Origin: an uncultured Saprospiraceae bacterium
Lineage (GTDB): Bacteria; Bacteroidota; Bacteroidia; Chitinophagales; Saprospiraceae
Reading direction: 5' to 3'
DNA length: 64,000 bases
Assembly: GCA_937941765.1 (NCBI GenBank)
Contig: CALDGQ010000078.1
Span: forward strand, 1-64,000
In this document: one piece after another, positions 33,607 to 41,851 of the stretch
Numbering within the stretch: position 1 is the stretch's first letter
Layout of the letters: each line of letters starts with the position of its first letter
Translations under genes and position numbers: made by a program
The notes under the pieces: model-generated
The model's input: the letters and a program-made list of their open reading frames with translations, nothing else
Databases searched by the model: none
What the model was told of the DNA's origin: nothing

Positions 33607-34257
33607 CTACTTCTCATACTTAACCCACATCAATAACCCATAGACAATATGCATCACTCCAAATCCAACAGCCCAAAAATCCAAACCATATCCAGGTAAA
33701 AACAAAGCAATTAAACCAAGTGCGACTTCTGTAATTCCTAAATAGTAGATATCACGCAATGTATGTTTCGATCCATTGATTAATGCCATACCATAAAATA
33801 TCAATGTAGTTGGTGCAATCATGAATTGAGATCCATGCCAGTTCAAAGCAACACAAAATATCGCACCTGCCAAAAGCGGAATAGCTAAACTTACTAACAA
33901 TTTGACAACTAATTTATCCCAAATTTTTTGTCCTTTTCTTTTTGCTTTACGAGTGGTAAAAAATATCCCACAAGCTAAGGCTGAAATTAATACTAACCCA
34001 AAATCTAACAGAAAAAAGGTTTGATAATTCAATCCCCATTTTCCAGAATTGATCGCTTCTAAATAAAAAATCTTGGAATCAAATGGCGTCATCCCAGTGT
34101 AAAGATAAGCGAAAAAGGCGCCTATCAAAGCCATCAGTCCAGCAGCAACTCCAGAGAGCCCACTCAATGAAATAAATCTGGAAGAACGCTCCATTAAAGA
34201 ACGAATCTCTCCTAGGTTTTTAAGATGTTCCTCTTGTTTTTCAATCATTGTTGTCAT
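33607..34257 (-). CDS. Membrane protein in the regulator/coq4 cluster
   Basis: A soluble N-terminus (MTTMIEKQEEHLKNLGEIRSL) is followed by about six membrane helices, including SGLSGVAAGLMALIGAFFAYLY and the closing FWAVGFGVMHIVYGLLMWV. I cannot name the family, although similar proteins often sit directly in front of small winged-helix regulators in Bacteroidota. The ATG at 34257 follows a palindromic operator and a -33/-7 promoter. The longer in-frame start at 34413 runs through repeat DNA and is rejected. A 233-bp gap separates it from the regulator gene, so they may be transcribed separately. Confidence 0.78.
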   Translation of the reverse strand: MTTMIEKQEEHLKNLGEIRSLMERSSRFISLSGLSGVAAGLMALIGAFFAYLYTGMTPFDSKIFYLEAINSGKWGLNYQTFFLLDFGLVLISALACGIFFTTRKAKRKGQKIWDKLVVKLLVSLAIPLLAGAIFCVALNWHGSQFMIAPTTLIFYGMALINGSKHTLRDIYYLGITEVALGLIALFLPGYGLDFWAVGFGVMHIVYGLLMWVKYEK

Positions 34258-34266
34258 AATAAAAGT

Positions 34267-34283
34267 ACTTTGTAATTCAAAGT
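34267..34283. promoter_or_regulatory. Palindromic operator upstream of the membrane-protein gene
   Basis: ACTTTGTAATTCAAAGT, preceded by AAAAGT, is the partner of the site at 33041-33057. It overlaps the -7 box TAACTTTG (minus strand, 34278-34285) and lies 10 bp before the ATG, a position expected for a repressor site. Confidence 0.7.
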
Positions 34284-34308
34284 TACGGATAAAACGGGAA
34301 GTTTTCAA
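34278..34308 (-). promoter_or_regulatory. -33/-7 promoter of the membrane-protein gene
   Basis: On the minus strand TTG (34308-34306) is followed by 20 bases and then TAACTTTG (34285-34278), an exact TAnnTTTG box. The spacing is that of Bacteroidota sigma-ABfr promoters. The predicted transcript would start about 15 bp before the ATG. Confidence 0.6.
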
Positions 34309-34322
34309 GGATATTGCCCTTG

Positions 34323-34542
34323 TAAGTATAAGATTAAGAAAAAGTTTAAGTTTAAACCGGACGTGAGGACGATATAAGTTTAAGTTTAAGTTTAAGTATA
34401 AGATTAAGAACAAGTTTAAGTTTAAACCAGGTGTGAGGACGATATAAGTTTAAGTATAAGATTAAGAACAAGTTTAAAAGGGGACGTGAGGACACGAAAT
34501 AACGATCAATTAAACTTAATCTTCGACTTAAACTTAAACTTA
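34323..34542. repeat. TAAGTTTAAG tandem array with inverted end, copy 2
   Basis: Units beginning TAAGTATAAGATTAAG start at 34323, 34393 and 34451 (spacing 70 and 58 bp), each ending in a conserved GGACGTGAGGACGATA-type segment. At 34508-34542 the complementary TTAAACTTAATCTTCGAC closes the array, so it can fold back on itself. The unit family is the same as at 7338-7449. It fills the gap between two minus-strand genes. Confidence 0.7.
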
Positions 34543-34547
34543 TCCAC

Positions 34548-34982
34548 TTAGTTGAGCATATTCATTCCAGCATAATAACTCAAATACCATTCTCCATTTT
34601 CTTTGACAAATCGTCGTTCCATTGCAAAATTAGAAACTTTATGCCTGATGGTTTCGGTAATCAAATTCTTATTTGAAACAATATAAGTACGTTCATATTC
34701 ATCTCCGATATTATTAAATGGTTTGTGGATGGTCCATTCATCACGAGGCCAAACATAAGAACCATCAAGTAAGCTTTCATCTTGAACCATAGCAGGAATA
34801 CCGGTTACAGGATCGGATAAATGTTGAAGTTGATAAAGACTGTCCGTATGGAATTTTTCAAAAAATGTTCTAAAATCTTTAGTTGTTTCTTCCAAAGGTA
34901 CGGCCGTAAGACTATTGCTAGTTTTTCGATCGCAACACCAAAATGATAAAGCGATAAATGAAAAGAGGATGAATTTTTTCAT
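34548..34982 (-). CDS. Putative lipoprotein, DUF4348-like
   Basis: MKKFILFSFIALSFWCC is a lipoprotein signal with lipidation at C16 or C17. The 127-residue mature part contains FRTFFEKFHTDSLYQLQHLSDPVTG, which matches the 'F..FF.kF..D..FQ..r...P..G' pattern of DUF4348-type lipoproteins, and a cysteine-free strand-rich C-terminus with WYLSYYAGMNML. The function is not known. It lies between two repeat clusters (34323-34542 and 34993-35161) with no close operon partner. Confidence 0.7.
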   Translation of the reverse strand: MKKFILFSFIALSFWCCDRKTSNSLTAVPLEETTKDFRTFFEKFHTDSLYQLQHLSDPVTGIPAMVQDESLLDGSYVWPRDEWTIHKPFNNIGDEYERTYIVSNKNLITETIRHKVSNFAMERRFVKENGEWYLSYYAGMNMLN

Positions 34983-34992
34983 AAGTTTTTTT

Positions 34993-35161
34993 GATGTAAG
35001 ATTTATGATTTTATGATGTATGATATGACCGATGTTACGTGAGCTATTGTAATTGATGTACTATTTATGATTTTATGATGTATGATATGACCGATGTCAC
35101 GTAAGCTCGCGTACCTACTTCATATCATACATCATACATTATACATCATAAATCATACATC
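34993..35161. repeat. TTATGATATGATCGTT-family palindrome, copy 3, with duplicated left arm
   Basis: A 53-bp left arm (34993-35045) is directly repeated at 35054-35106 with only a few changes; both contain TTTTATGATGTATGATATGA. A single right arm, CATATCATACATCATACAT, follows at 35121-35161. Here the arm ends ATGACCGATG rather than ATGATCGTT, so it is a variant subfamily. It fills the gap between the lipoprotein and phosphopantetheinyl transferase genes. Confidence 0.68.
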
Positions 35162-35167
35162 AACATA

Positions 35168-35827
35168 TCATGCAAGCCTTTGATCCGGAATATCTTCAAG
35201 AGCCCAAACCAAAATATAATCTTTAATTTTTTCATAATGAATTACAAACTTCTTGTTGTACTCATCTTTTATAACACTACCAAACCCAAATCCCATATTC
35301 AAATCAAAATTGAAAGGTTCGATTAAAATATGTTTTTTGAAATCTAATTCCTTTCTACCATATGCTTTGTACAAACATTCTTTAGCTCCCCAATAAACGT
35401 GCAAATGTTCCACTCGAGTATCTCTATTGAGACTTTCCATTTCTTCTTCTCGAATAAATTTTTCAGCAATCCGAGTAATTTTCCCAACCATTTTTTGAAT
35501 ATCGACACCGACCAAGCGAGGAGCAGCGATAGCAGCAACTACATCATTTGAATGACTCATTGAAATCTGAAAAAGAGAATCCTCCAAATGAGGTTTTCCA
35601 AATTCATCTTTGAGGCAAGGAACTCTCTTAGTTCTTCCTGACATTTTATGTAATAATTGTCGAACTGCTAAATATTCGGTCCGTTTATGGCCTTTTATTT
35701 TTGAAAGTTGATCAATTTCTTCTTGGTGAAGATCCATTCCAAATAAAAAATGATCTTCTTCCTCTTCGATTCTCCAAAGGCCCAATTCCCCTTCTGGAGT
35801 CAGATATCTATGTTGAAATATTGGCAT
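35168..35827 (-). CDS. 4'-phosphopantetheinyl transferase (Sfp type)
   Basis: The enzyme moves the 4'-phosphopantetheine arm from coenzyme A to a serine of carrier proteins. The Sfp-family landmarks are present: the lysine-rich RTKRVPCLKDEFGKPHLE, the metal-binding VGVDIQ, and YWGAKECLYKAYG (the WxxKExxxK motif). At 219 residues it has the two-lobe Sfp length rather than the single-lobe AcpS length. It is cytoplasmic. No carrier-protein or polyketide gene is adjacent; the FabD-like acyltransferase is 30 kb away. It may be the general holo-ACP synthase of the cell or serve a secondary pathway. Confidence 0.9.
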   Translation of the reverse strand: MPIFQHRYLTPEGELGLWRIEEEEDHFLFGMDLHQEEIDQLSKIKGHKRTEYLAVRQLLHKMSGRTKRVPCLKDEFGKPHLEDSLFQISMSHSNDVVAAIAAPRLVGVDIQKMVGKITRIAEKFIREEEMESLNRDTRVEHLHVYWGAKECLYKAYGRKELDFKKHILIEPFNFDLNMGFGFGSVIKDEYNKKFVIHYEKIKDYILVWALEDIPDQRLA

Positions 35828-35932
35828 GAACGATTTTGCTTAGTAGTAAGTAAGTGTGATTCTAATATAAGTATGTTTCAATTACAAAAATAAACTTCTA
35901 AAATGAAGGATTCTTGAAATAGCCTTTTATTT

Positions 35933-36889
35933 TTGTTGAAAATAGCTTTGAGAACAAAATTCCACTTAAATAAGGTTGCTCATCTAAATGGACATCGGGC
36001 CTCGGTATATGCCGTTGCAATGGGTTTCGGTGCACATACGATTATTTCTGGCTCTGGAGACGGTTGGATTGTCAACTGGGATTTAAGAAAGCCAACAGAA
36101 GGAAAGTTGATTGCAAAGGTAGAAGGTCAAATTTTCTCATTGCATGCCATTCAGGGTAAGCATATCATTGTAGCTGGAACCTATGCAGGTAATGTTCATT
36201 TCATTGATTTGAAAAATAAGTCCAACCTGCCGGCCGGTCAGGCGGGCGTCAAAATTTATCCACATCATCCCAACGGTGTGTTTGCTATTTTTCAAATTGG
36301 AGAAAATATTTTCACTGGAGGAGGAGATGGTGTTTTAACAAAATGGACACCAGATTTCAAACCATTAGAATCCATAAAATTATCACACAGTAATTTACGA
36401 TCAATAGATTATTCTGTTGCAAGAAATGAAATAGTGATTGGATGCAGTGATACCCAAATTTATTTTGTAAATCCTGAAACGATGAAATTGACAGGAAGGA
36501 TAAAAGAGGCACATGAAAATTCAGTATTCATTGCAAAATATTTAAATGAGGATATGATTTTGAGTGGTGGAAGAGATGCACAATTGAAAGCATGGTCTTT
36601 GGGAGATTCAGTCAAATGTGAGTCCACGCAATCCGCTCACTGGTTCACGATAAATGATATTGCGATCAATCATCAAAAACGTATCTTCGTTACCGCAAGT
36701 CGCGATAAAACAATGCGTATTTGGGACGCTGATGATTTCAAACTCTTAAAGGTAATTGACAAGGAAAAAAATGAAGGACATGTCAACTCTGTAAATAAAT
36801 TGTTATGGTCAAATTACAAGGACTATTTGATTTCCGCGAGTGATGATCGGAGTTTAGCAGTTTGGACATTTAATGCTTCTGAAGTTTAG
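35933..36889 (+). CDS. WD40-repeat protein
   Basis: This cytoplasmic beta-propeller of 318 residues has about seven WD40 blades, e.g. LNGHRASVYAVAMGF at the start, GSGDGWIVNWDL, GGGDGVLTKW, GGRDAQLKAWSL, ASRDKTMRIWDA and SASDDRSLAVWTF. It has no enzymatic or membrane part and probably acts as a binding scaffold. The start is taken as a TTG at 35933, since the upstream ATG at 35903 is closed by a stop and the next in-frame ATG would remove the first blade. Residues 99-105 (LPAGQAG) come from an inserted GC-rich repeat and interrupt the third-blade region. Confidence 0.87.
   Translation: MLKIALRTKFHLNKVAHLNGHRASVYAVAMGFGAHTIISGSGDGWIVNWDLRKPTEGKLIAKVEGQIFSLHAIQGKHIIVAGTYAGNVHFIDLKNKSNLPAGQAGVKIYPHHPNGVFAIFQIGENIFTGGGDGVLTKWTPDFKPLESIKLSHSNLRSIDYSVARNEIVIGCSDTQIYFVNPETMKLTGRIKEAHENSVFIAKYLNEDMILSGGRDAQLKAWSLGDSVKCESTQSAHWFTINDIAINHQKRIFVTASRDKTMRIWDADDFKLLKVIDKEKNEGHVNSVNKLLWSNYKDYLISASDDRSLAVWTFNASEV
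36224..36250 (+). repeat. GC-rich inserted repeat inside the WD40 gene
   Basis: CCTGCCGGCCGGTCAGGCGGG is a strongly GC-rich, partly palindromic block in otherwise AT-rich coding DNA. It is in frame and adds LPAGQAG to the protein. The segment GCCTGCCTGACTGCCG inside the TIR element at 23672-23893 looks related. Confidence 0.6.
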
Positions 36890-37036
36890 ATATTACAAAT
36901 AGCTAAAGTTCAATGAAATGCTTATAGAATTTTAAACTCAAAAGTCTAAAAGTCAAAGACAGCTAATTGAAATAAGCAAATTATATAAATTACAAGATTC
37001 GCCTAGACCAAAAGGCAGTTAACTAAACAGACAACT

Positions 37037-37573
37037 ATGATATTTTCAGACAAAAAAATACTGGATGCTATTTCTAAAAAAGAGATTGTGATCGAGCCTT
37101 TTAGGCCTGACTGTTTGGGAACCAATTCTTATGATGTGCATCTAGGAAAATATTTAGCGATTTATACAGATGTAGTGTTGGATGCCAAAAAGCATAACAA
37201 AACAAAAGAGATAGAAATCAAAGAAGAAGGGTTTGTAATTGAGCCAGGTATTTTATATCTAGGTGTGACAGAAGAATATACAGAGACACATACTGCCGTT
37301 CCGTTTTTAGAAGGAAAATCAAGTGTCGGAAGATTAGGGATTGATATACATGCGACGGCTGGGAAAGGAGATGTTGGATTTTGTAATGCATGGACGTTGG
37401 AAATATCTTGTGTTCATCCTGTTAGAATTTATGCAGGAATGCCAATCGGTCAGCTAATTTACTTTGCAGTAGAAGGTGATATTGAAAATTATTACAACAA
37501 AAAGAAAAACGCTAAATATACGGATCGGAATATCAAACCGGTCGAATCAATGATGTGGAAAAATAAATTTTAG
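37037..37573 (+). CDS. dcd: dCTP deaminase
   Basis: This cytoplasmic homotrimeric enzyme deaminates dCTP to dUTP for thymidylate synthesis. Family motifs are GTNSYDVHLG, FLEGKSSVGRLGIDIHATAG (with the catalytic-site Ser-Ser and Arg), GDVGFCNAWTLEI and AGMPIGQLIYF. The 178-residue length is typical. The helicase gene starts 9 bp downstream, so the two are likely cotranscribed, linking nucleotide supply and DNA repair. Confidence 0.95.
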   Translation: MIFSDKKILDAISKKEIVIEPFRPDCLGTNSYDVHLGKYLAIYTDVVLDAKKHNKTKEIEIKEEGFVIEPGILYLGVTEEYTETHTAVPFLEGKSSVGRLGIDIHATAGKGDVGFCNAWTLEISCVHPVRIYAGMPIGQLIYFAVEGDIENYYNKKKNAKYTDRNIKPVESMMWKNKF

Positions 37574-37582
37574 TCCAAAAAC

Positions 37583-40500
37583 ATGAATTTTAAAAACCTA
37601 AACATAATCTCTGCCGGTGCCGGTAGTGGGAAAACTTATCGCCTAACTGAAGAAATGGTCGAACTACTGAAAGGAGGCGTCCGACCAGGAGGGATATTCG
37701 CGACTACTTTTACAAAAAAAGCTGCTGCTGAATTACAAGAACGTGTGCGTGTCAAATTATTAGAAAGTGGCATGTCCAAGGAAGCGGATGAATTATCCAA
37801 TGCAATGATTGGAACCGTACATGGTTTGGGTGTCAAATTATTGCGTCGATTTGCGTTTGAAGCTGGTGTTTCACCACAAGTAGATATCATTGCAGATGAA
37901 GACCAACAAGTCATGTTTAACAATTCGTTGGCGACGGTCTTGAAAGCGGGTCGAGTAAAACAAATGGAACGATTGGCGGAGAAATTTGGAATGAGTAAAG
38001 AAGGAGCGAACCCGATGGATTGGCGGAAAGTAGTGAAGGATATAACAGATGTCGCACGTTCGAATGATTTTGACAAAGAAGAGTTGGAAAAAAGTAGGGT
38101 AAATTCTATTAAGTCATTTAAAAAGTATATTGGAAGAACCTCCAGTAAATCGGCTGATTCCATCAACAAAAAGTTCAAAGAATTAATTGATAGGACGATT
38201 GCAGAGCTAGTAGGGTTTGAAGAAGACAAAACAAAGACGACAGAAACTGTTGTTGTCACTTTGAAAAATTTTGCCTACAAATTGCATCTCAATGAAAAAC
38301 TAAATTGGCATGAATGGGTAAAAATTTCAAAAGCCAAAGTAGGAGCAAAGAGTCGTGGTCTATATGAAGGTTTGCAAGAATTTGCGGAGAAAGTAGATGA
38401 GCATCCTGATTTTCATTCGGATATTGAAGCATTTATTTCTGGTGTTTTCAAAATTTCGATGGATGCAATAGAGGAGTACGATCGCTTCAAAAAACAACGT
38501 GGACTCATTGATTATATTGACATGGAATTAAGTGTCAGTAAATTATTGAAAAATCCTACCGTTAAAGAAGTGATGGCGCAAGAATTGGATTTGTTGATGG
38601 TAGATGAATTTCAAGATACCAGTCCGATTCAATTAGAAATATTTTTGCAACTATCTCGAATCGCTAAACATTCTATCTGGGTCGGTGATCCTAAACAATC
38701 TATTTACGGATTCCGTGGAGCTGATCCGAAATTGATGAAAGCCATTATTGAGTTAACAGGTGGTGTCAAAAAAGAAAATATTCAAAAGTACTCTTGGCGT
38801 TCCCGTGAAGACATTGTAAATTCTGTCAATGCGATTTTTGAAAATGCATTTGAGGATTTACCAAAAGATCAAATTGTCTTAGAGCCCAAAAGAAAAATAA
38901 TTGCCGATAAAGATAGTGCCAATACTGTAAATGAACCCAAAGAAATGGGAAGTGCGATTATGCATTGGCATTTTATTTCTGATACTGGAAAGACCACGAA
39001 CAAAGGTTGGTTTCAAAATTGTATAGCTGATTCCGTGAGACAACTGGTAGAAAGACAACCACTTGTTTTTGAGAAAAATGGAAATGAAACTAGAACATTA
39101 TTACCTGGAGATATTGCGATTCTTTGTCGCTCCAATTTTGAATGTCAAGCAGTCGCAAAGGCATTACATAATATGGGATTGAAAGCAGCTATATCCAGAA
39201 GTGGTTTACTAAGTACTGCCGAATCAAAATTAATACTAGCCTGTTTGAAGTTTATTCTACAAAAGTCGGATTCGCTTTCTGTGGCTGAAATTATATTGTT
39301 AGCAACACCTGCTTCTATAGAAGAAATAATTGAAGATCGACTTGATTTTTTAAATCGAAAAGAGGAAAGCTGGGATGATCCGAAATGGGGTGATGACAAT
39401 GCGATTATTGATCATTTAAATGAGATTCGAGAAGATGTGGTGGAATTGTCAAGTGCAGAGATATTGAATCTTGTCTTAGAAGAAATGGATTTACGTCGCA
39501 TCATCATGACATGGGGGAGTGTGGATCAGCGATTAGCGAATGTCGATGCTTTGAGAAAATTAGCATTGAAATATGAAGATGCGTGTAGTCGTTTACATTC
39601 AGCTGCGTCACTTGGTGGATTCTTATTGTGGTTAAATGAATTGGAATCGCAGGATAAAGACATGCAAGGATCTGGAGAAAATAAAGACACAATTAATATT
39701 TTAACCTACCACCGAAGCAAAGGATTGGAGTGGCCAGTAGTTATTTGCAACGCATTGGAAGCTCCTTTGAGAGAAAGACTATTTGGAATCAACATCGTTT
39801 CGGAATCTGCTGAAATAGATATAGAAAATATTCTTGACAATCGATGGATTAGATATTGGATCAATCCGTATGCTAAACAGATTGGCAAAACCAAGTTGCA
39901 AGAGAGAATGTCTACAAGCGAGGAAAAAATGGAAACGACAAAAGCTGCATTGGAAGAAGAAGCTCGGTTGTTGTATGTTGGATTAACTAGAGCAAGAGAC
40001 TATTTGATATTTCCATCTCGTATGACATCTACTAAATGGTTGAATAGAATTTGTAATAAAGGGGATGAAAGTAAAAATGTTTTAGATGCCAATTCTGGAG
40101 AGTCTAATTGGAATTATAATGGAAAAACAATACTTAAGAAAACGGAATTGTTGACACATCCATTAGCATTTACAATTGCAGAACCTGCTGCTGAAACCAT
40201 TTATGCGATTGAACCAAGAGAGGGCAAAATGAATCATATTCCATATTTCGTCGACCCGCTTAATGAATCGCATTGGAAAGAAGGATTGTTGATTAGTCAT
40301 AAAGTTGAAACGTTTTCGAAACCGGTACAATTTGATGCGGAGGAAAACCAGAATTTGGCAAAAAAATGTGTTGCAACTTTTCTTGCTGGAGATGATTTGA
40401 ATTATCATAATACAGATCGAATGGAATTATTGGAAGCAACTTTAGATCGGTACAAATTGAAAGAACACTTCGATGTTGATTCTGTGATGAATTATGGAGA

Positions 40501-40831
40501 TGCATTTTACAAATGGATTGACACCAATTTGGAAGCAGAAGAGATTACGAGATATTATCCGATTGCTGTTCAATTAGATGAGCGTAAATTTGAAGGAACA
40601 TTAGATTTTCTCATTAAAACAAAGACGGGACATGCCATTATTATTAATAAAGAGGTAGTTGCAGATAAAGGAATTTCAAAAGAGCAAGTGAAAGCAATAG
40701 GTGGTCTTTTTTATATCTATTCAAAAGCGATTAATGAACTCTTTGGACCAGGACGAATCAGAATGTTTTGTCATCAATTGATGCGTGGAGAGTTTGTGGA
40801 GGTGGAAATGAAATTGCCTGTGGAGGTTTAG
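37583..40831 (+). CDS. UvrD/AddA-type helicase with decayed nuclease domain
   Basis: This superfamily 1A helicase has the full motif set: Walker A SAGAGSGKTYRL (K17), Walker B LMVDEFQDTSPIQLE, GDPKQSIYGFRGADP, TYHRSKGLEWPVVI and LYVGLTRARDYL. Its size (1082 residues) and C-terminal tail match AddA, the helicase-nuclease partner of AddB in double-strand-break repair. In AddA the nuclease core reads GxxD...DxK. Here it is EGTLDFLIKTKTGHAIIINKEV, keeping the first Asp and the Lys but not the second Asp, so nuclease activity is doubtful. No addB-like gene is in the window. It is preceded by dcd with 9 bp between them. Confidence 0.9.
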   Translation: MNFKNLNIISAGAGSGKTYRLTEEMVELLKGGVRPGGIFATTFTKKAAAELQERVRVKLLESGMSKEADELSNAMIGTVHGLGVKLLRRFAFEAGVSPQVDIIADEDQQVMFNNSLATVLKAGRVKQMERLAEKFGMSKEGANPMDWRKVVKDITDVARSNDFDKEELEKSRVNSIKSFKKYIGRTSSKSADSINKKFKELIDRTIAELVGFEEDKTKTTETVVVTLKNFAYKLHLNEKLNWHEWVKISKAKVGAKSRGLYEGLQEFAEKVDEHPDFHSDIEAFISGVFKISMDAIEEYDRFKKQRGLIDYIDMELSVSKLLKNPTVKEVMAQELDLLMVDEFQDTSPIQLEIFLQLSRIAKHSIWVGDPKQSIYGFRGADPKLMKAIIELTGGVKKENIQKYSWRSREDIVNSVNAIFENAFEDLPKDQIVLEPKRKIIADKDSANTVNEPKEMGSAIMHWHFISDTGKTTNKGWFQNCIADSVRQLVERQPLVFEKNGNETRTLLPGDIAILCRSNFECQAVAKALHNMGLKAAISRSGLLSTAESKLILACLKFILQKSDSLSVAEIILLATPASIEEIIEDRLDFLNRKEESWDDPKWGDDNAIIDHLNEIREDVVELSSAEILNLVLEEMDLRRIIMTWGSVDQRLANVDALRKLALKYEDACSRLHSAASLGGFLLWLNELESQDKDMQGSGENKDTINILTYHRSKGLEWPVVICNALEAPLRERLFGINIVSESAEIDIENILDNRWIRYWINPYAKQIGKTKLQERMSTSEEKMETTKAALEEEARLLYVGLTRARDYLIFPSRMTSTKWLNRICNKGDESKNVLDANSGESNWNYNGKTILKKTELLTHPLAFTIAEPAAETIYAIEPREGKMNHIPYFVDPLNESHWKEGLLISHKVETFSKPVQFDAEENQNLAKKCVATFLAGDDLNYHNTDRMELLEATLDRYKLKEHFDVDSVMNYGDAFYKWIDTNLEAEEITRYYPIAVQLDERKFEGTLDFLIKTKTGHAIIINKEVVADKGISKEQVKAIGGLFYIYSKAINELFGPGRIRMFCHQLMRGEFVEVEMKLPVEV

Positions 40832-40910
40832 AGCAGATCTGGTTGCTTCAAGGGTTGTTGTAAAACCGTCGGGATGGATCAAACAACATCAAACAACAAC
40901 GCATAAAAAA

Positions 40911-40936
40911 ACCCGAGTAGTAAAAACTACTCGGGT
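40911..40936 (-). terminator. Terminator of the channel-like gene
   Basis: ACCCGAGTAGT (40911-40921) and ACTACTCGGGT (40926-40936) are a perfect 11-bp stem with an AAAA loop. Seven A on the left give a T-run on the minus strand. The plus-strand helicase gene may also use it, as the right flank is AT-rich. Confidence 0.9.
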
Positions 40937-40963
40937 GAAAATTTCTTTTTATTCTATTTGTGC

Positions 40964-41719
40964 TTAGAATTTCAAGTATCTGTCGATAACACCTGCAGCC
41001 CAATCTTTTCCTCCTAACCCGAAAGCAAGAGATAAAGCAAGACCAAGTGCACCAAGTACAATACCTACCAAAGTTTCGATGATACCACCACCGATACCAA
41101 GCTGGCTTAAAACGATAGATACAACGAAAAACATAACAGCGAAATTTGCAAACTTACCGAAAGTTTCAGCATTTGCAACACCACCTGATTTCAATGCACC
41201 TACAACAAGGCCTGAAACAAATTCAGCCATGTACATTCCAACAACAAATAAAAGACATCCAACCAAAATTCTTGGGATGTACATAATAATGTCATTGAAT
41301 AAATTAGACACTACATCTAGTCCTAGTGTGTTGAAAAATGCAGTAAGCACTGTCAACATAATCATCCAGTAAACCAAAGTAGATACTAATCCTGTACTTC
41401 CTTTTTTGATACCACCTTGCTGTAGGTATTTGTTGATACCTACTTTGTCAGTGATTGAATCAAAATTAACAGCTTTTAATACTTTCTGCATCGCCCACTT
41501 TACCATTTTAGCGATAATCCATCCAATAATTAGGATAACTAACGCATTTATAAGTGTTGGTAAAGAGCTGGTAAAAGTATTCCACATACCGTAAATTCCT
41601 TCCATCGCAGCATTTACGCCTTGTCCAGCAGCTCCTGCTGCGCCATTTAAAGCGTCGCGTTGCATACTGAAATCAGAAAAATTAGCTTTAAAAAAGTTAA
41701 CTACATTCATAGCTTCCAT
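40964..41719 (-). CDS. TM-helix-repeat protein (mechanosensitive-channel-like)
   Basis: The protein belongs to the conserved TM-helix (PF05552-type) group related to small-conductance mechanosensitive channels. It has about five membrane helices: LPTLINALVILIIGWIIAKMV, a second at WMIMLTVLTAFFNTLG, a third at ILVGCLLFVVGMYMA, then two more, ending in a glycine-rich GIVLGALGLALSLAFGLGG. An amphipathic linker (WAMQKVLKAVNFDSITDKVG) is typical. There is no large MscS C-terminal beta domain, so it may not form a canonical channel. The ATG at 41719 is preferred over 41803. It is divergent from the SPOR pair. Confidence 0.82.
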   Translation of the reverse strand: MEAMNVVNFFKANFSDFSMQRDALNGAAGAAGQGVNAAMEGIYGMWNTFTSSLPTLINALVILIIGWIIAKMVKWAMQKVLKAVNFDSITDKVGINKYLQQGGIKKGSTGLVSTLVYWMIMLTVLTAFFNTLGLDVVSNLFNDIIMYIPRILVGCLLFVVGMYMAEFVSGLVVGALKSGGVANAETFGKFANFAVMFFVVSIVLSQLGIGGGIIETLVGIVLGALGLALSLAFGLGGKDWAAGVIDRYLKF

Positions 41720-41851
41720 ACTAGTTTGTCTATTTTTAATTAAGAAAATGAAAAAATCATCAAAAACACCTATTTTGACGTCATGAATGTCACAAAGTAA
41801 CAAAATTATTAACAGAAATTTAACGCCACTACAAAATTAAATTTTTATAAT

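Noticed and set aside
34323..34542. Regular repeats that could be taken for a CRISPR array
   Set aside because: Spacing is uneven (70 and 58 bp), the units are themselves internally repetitive, there are no unique spacers of constant length, and no cas genes are present.
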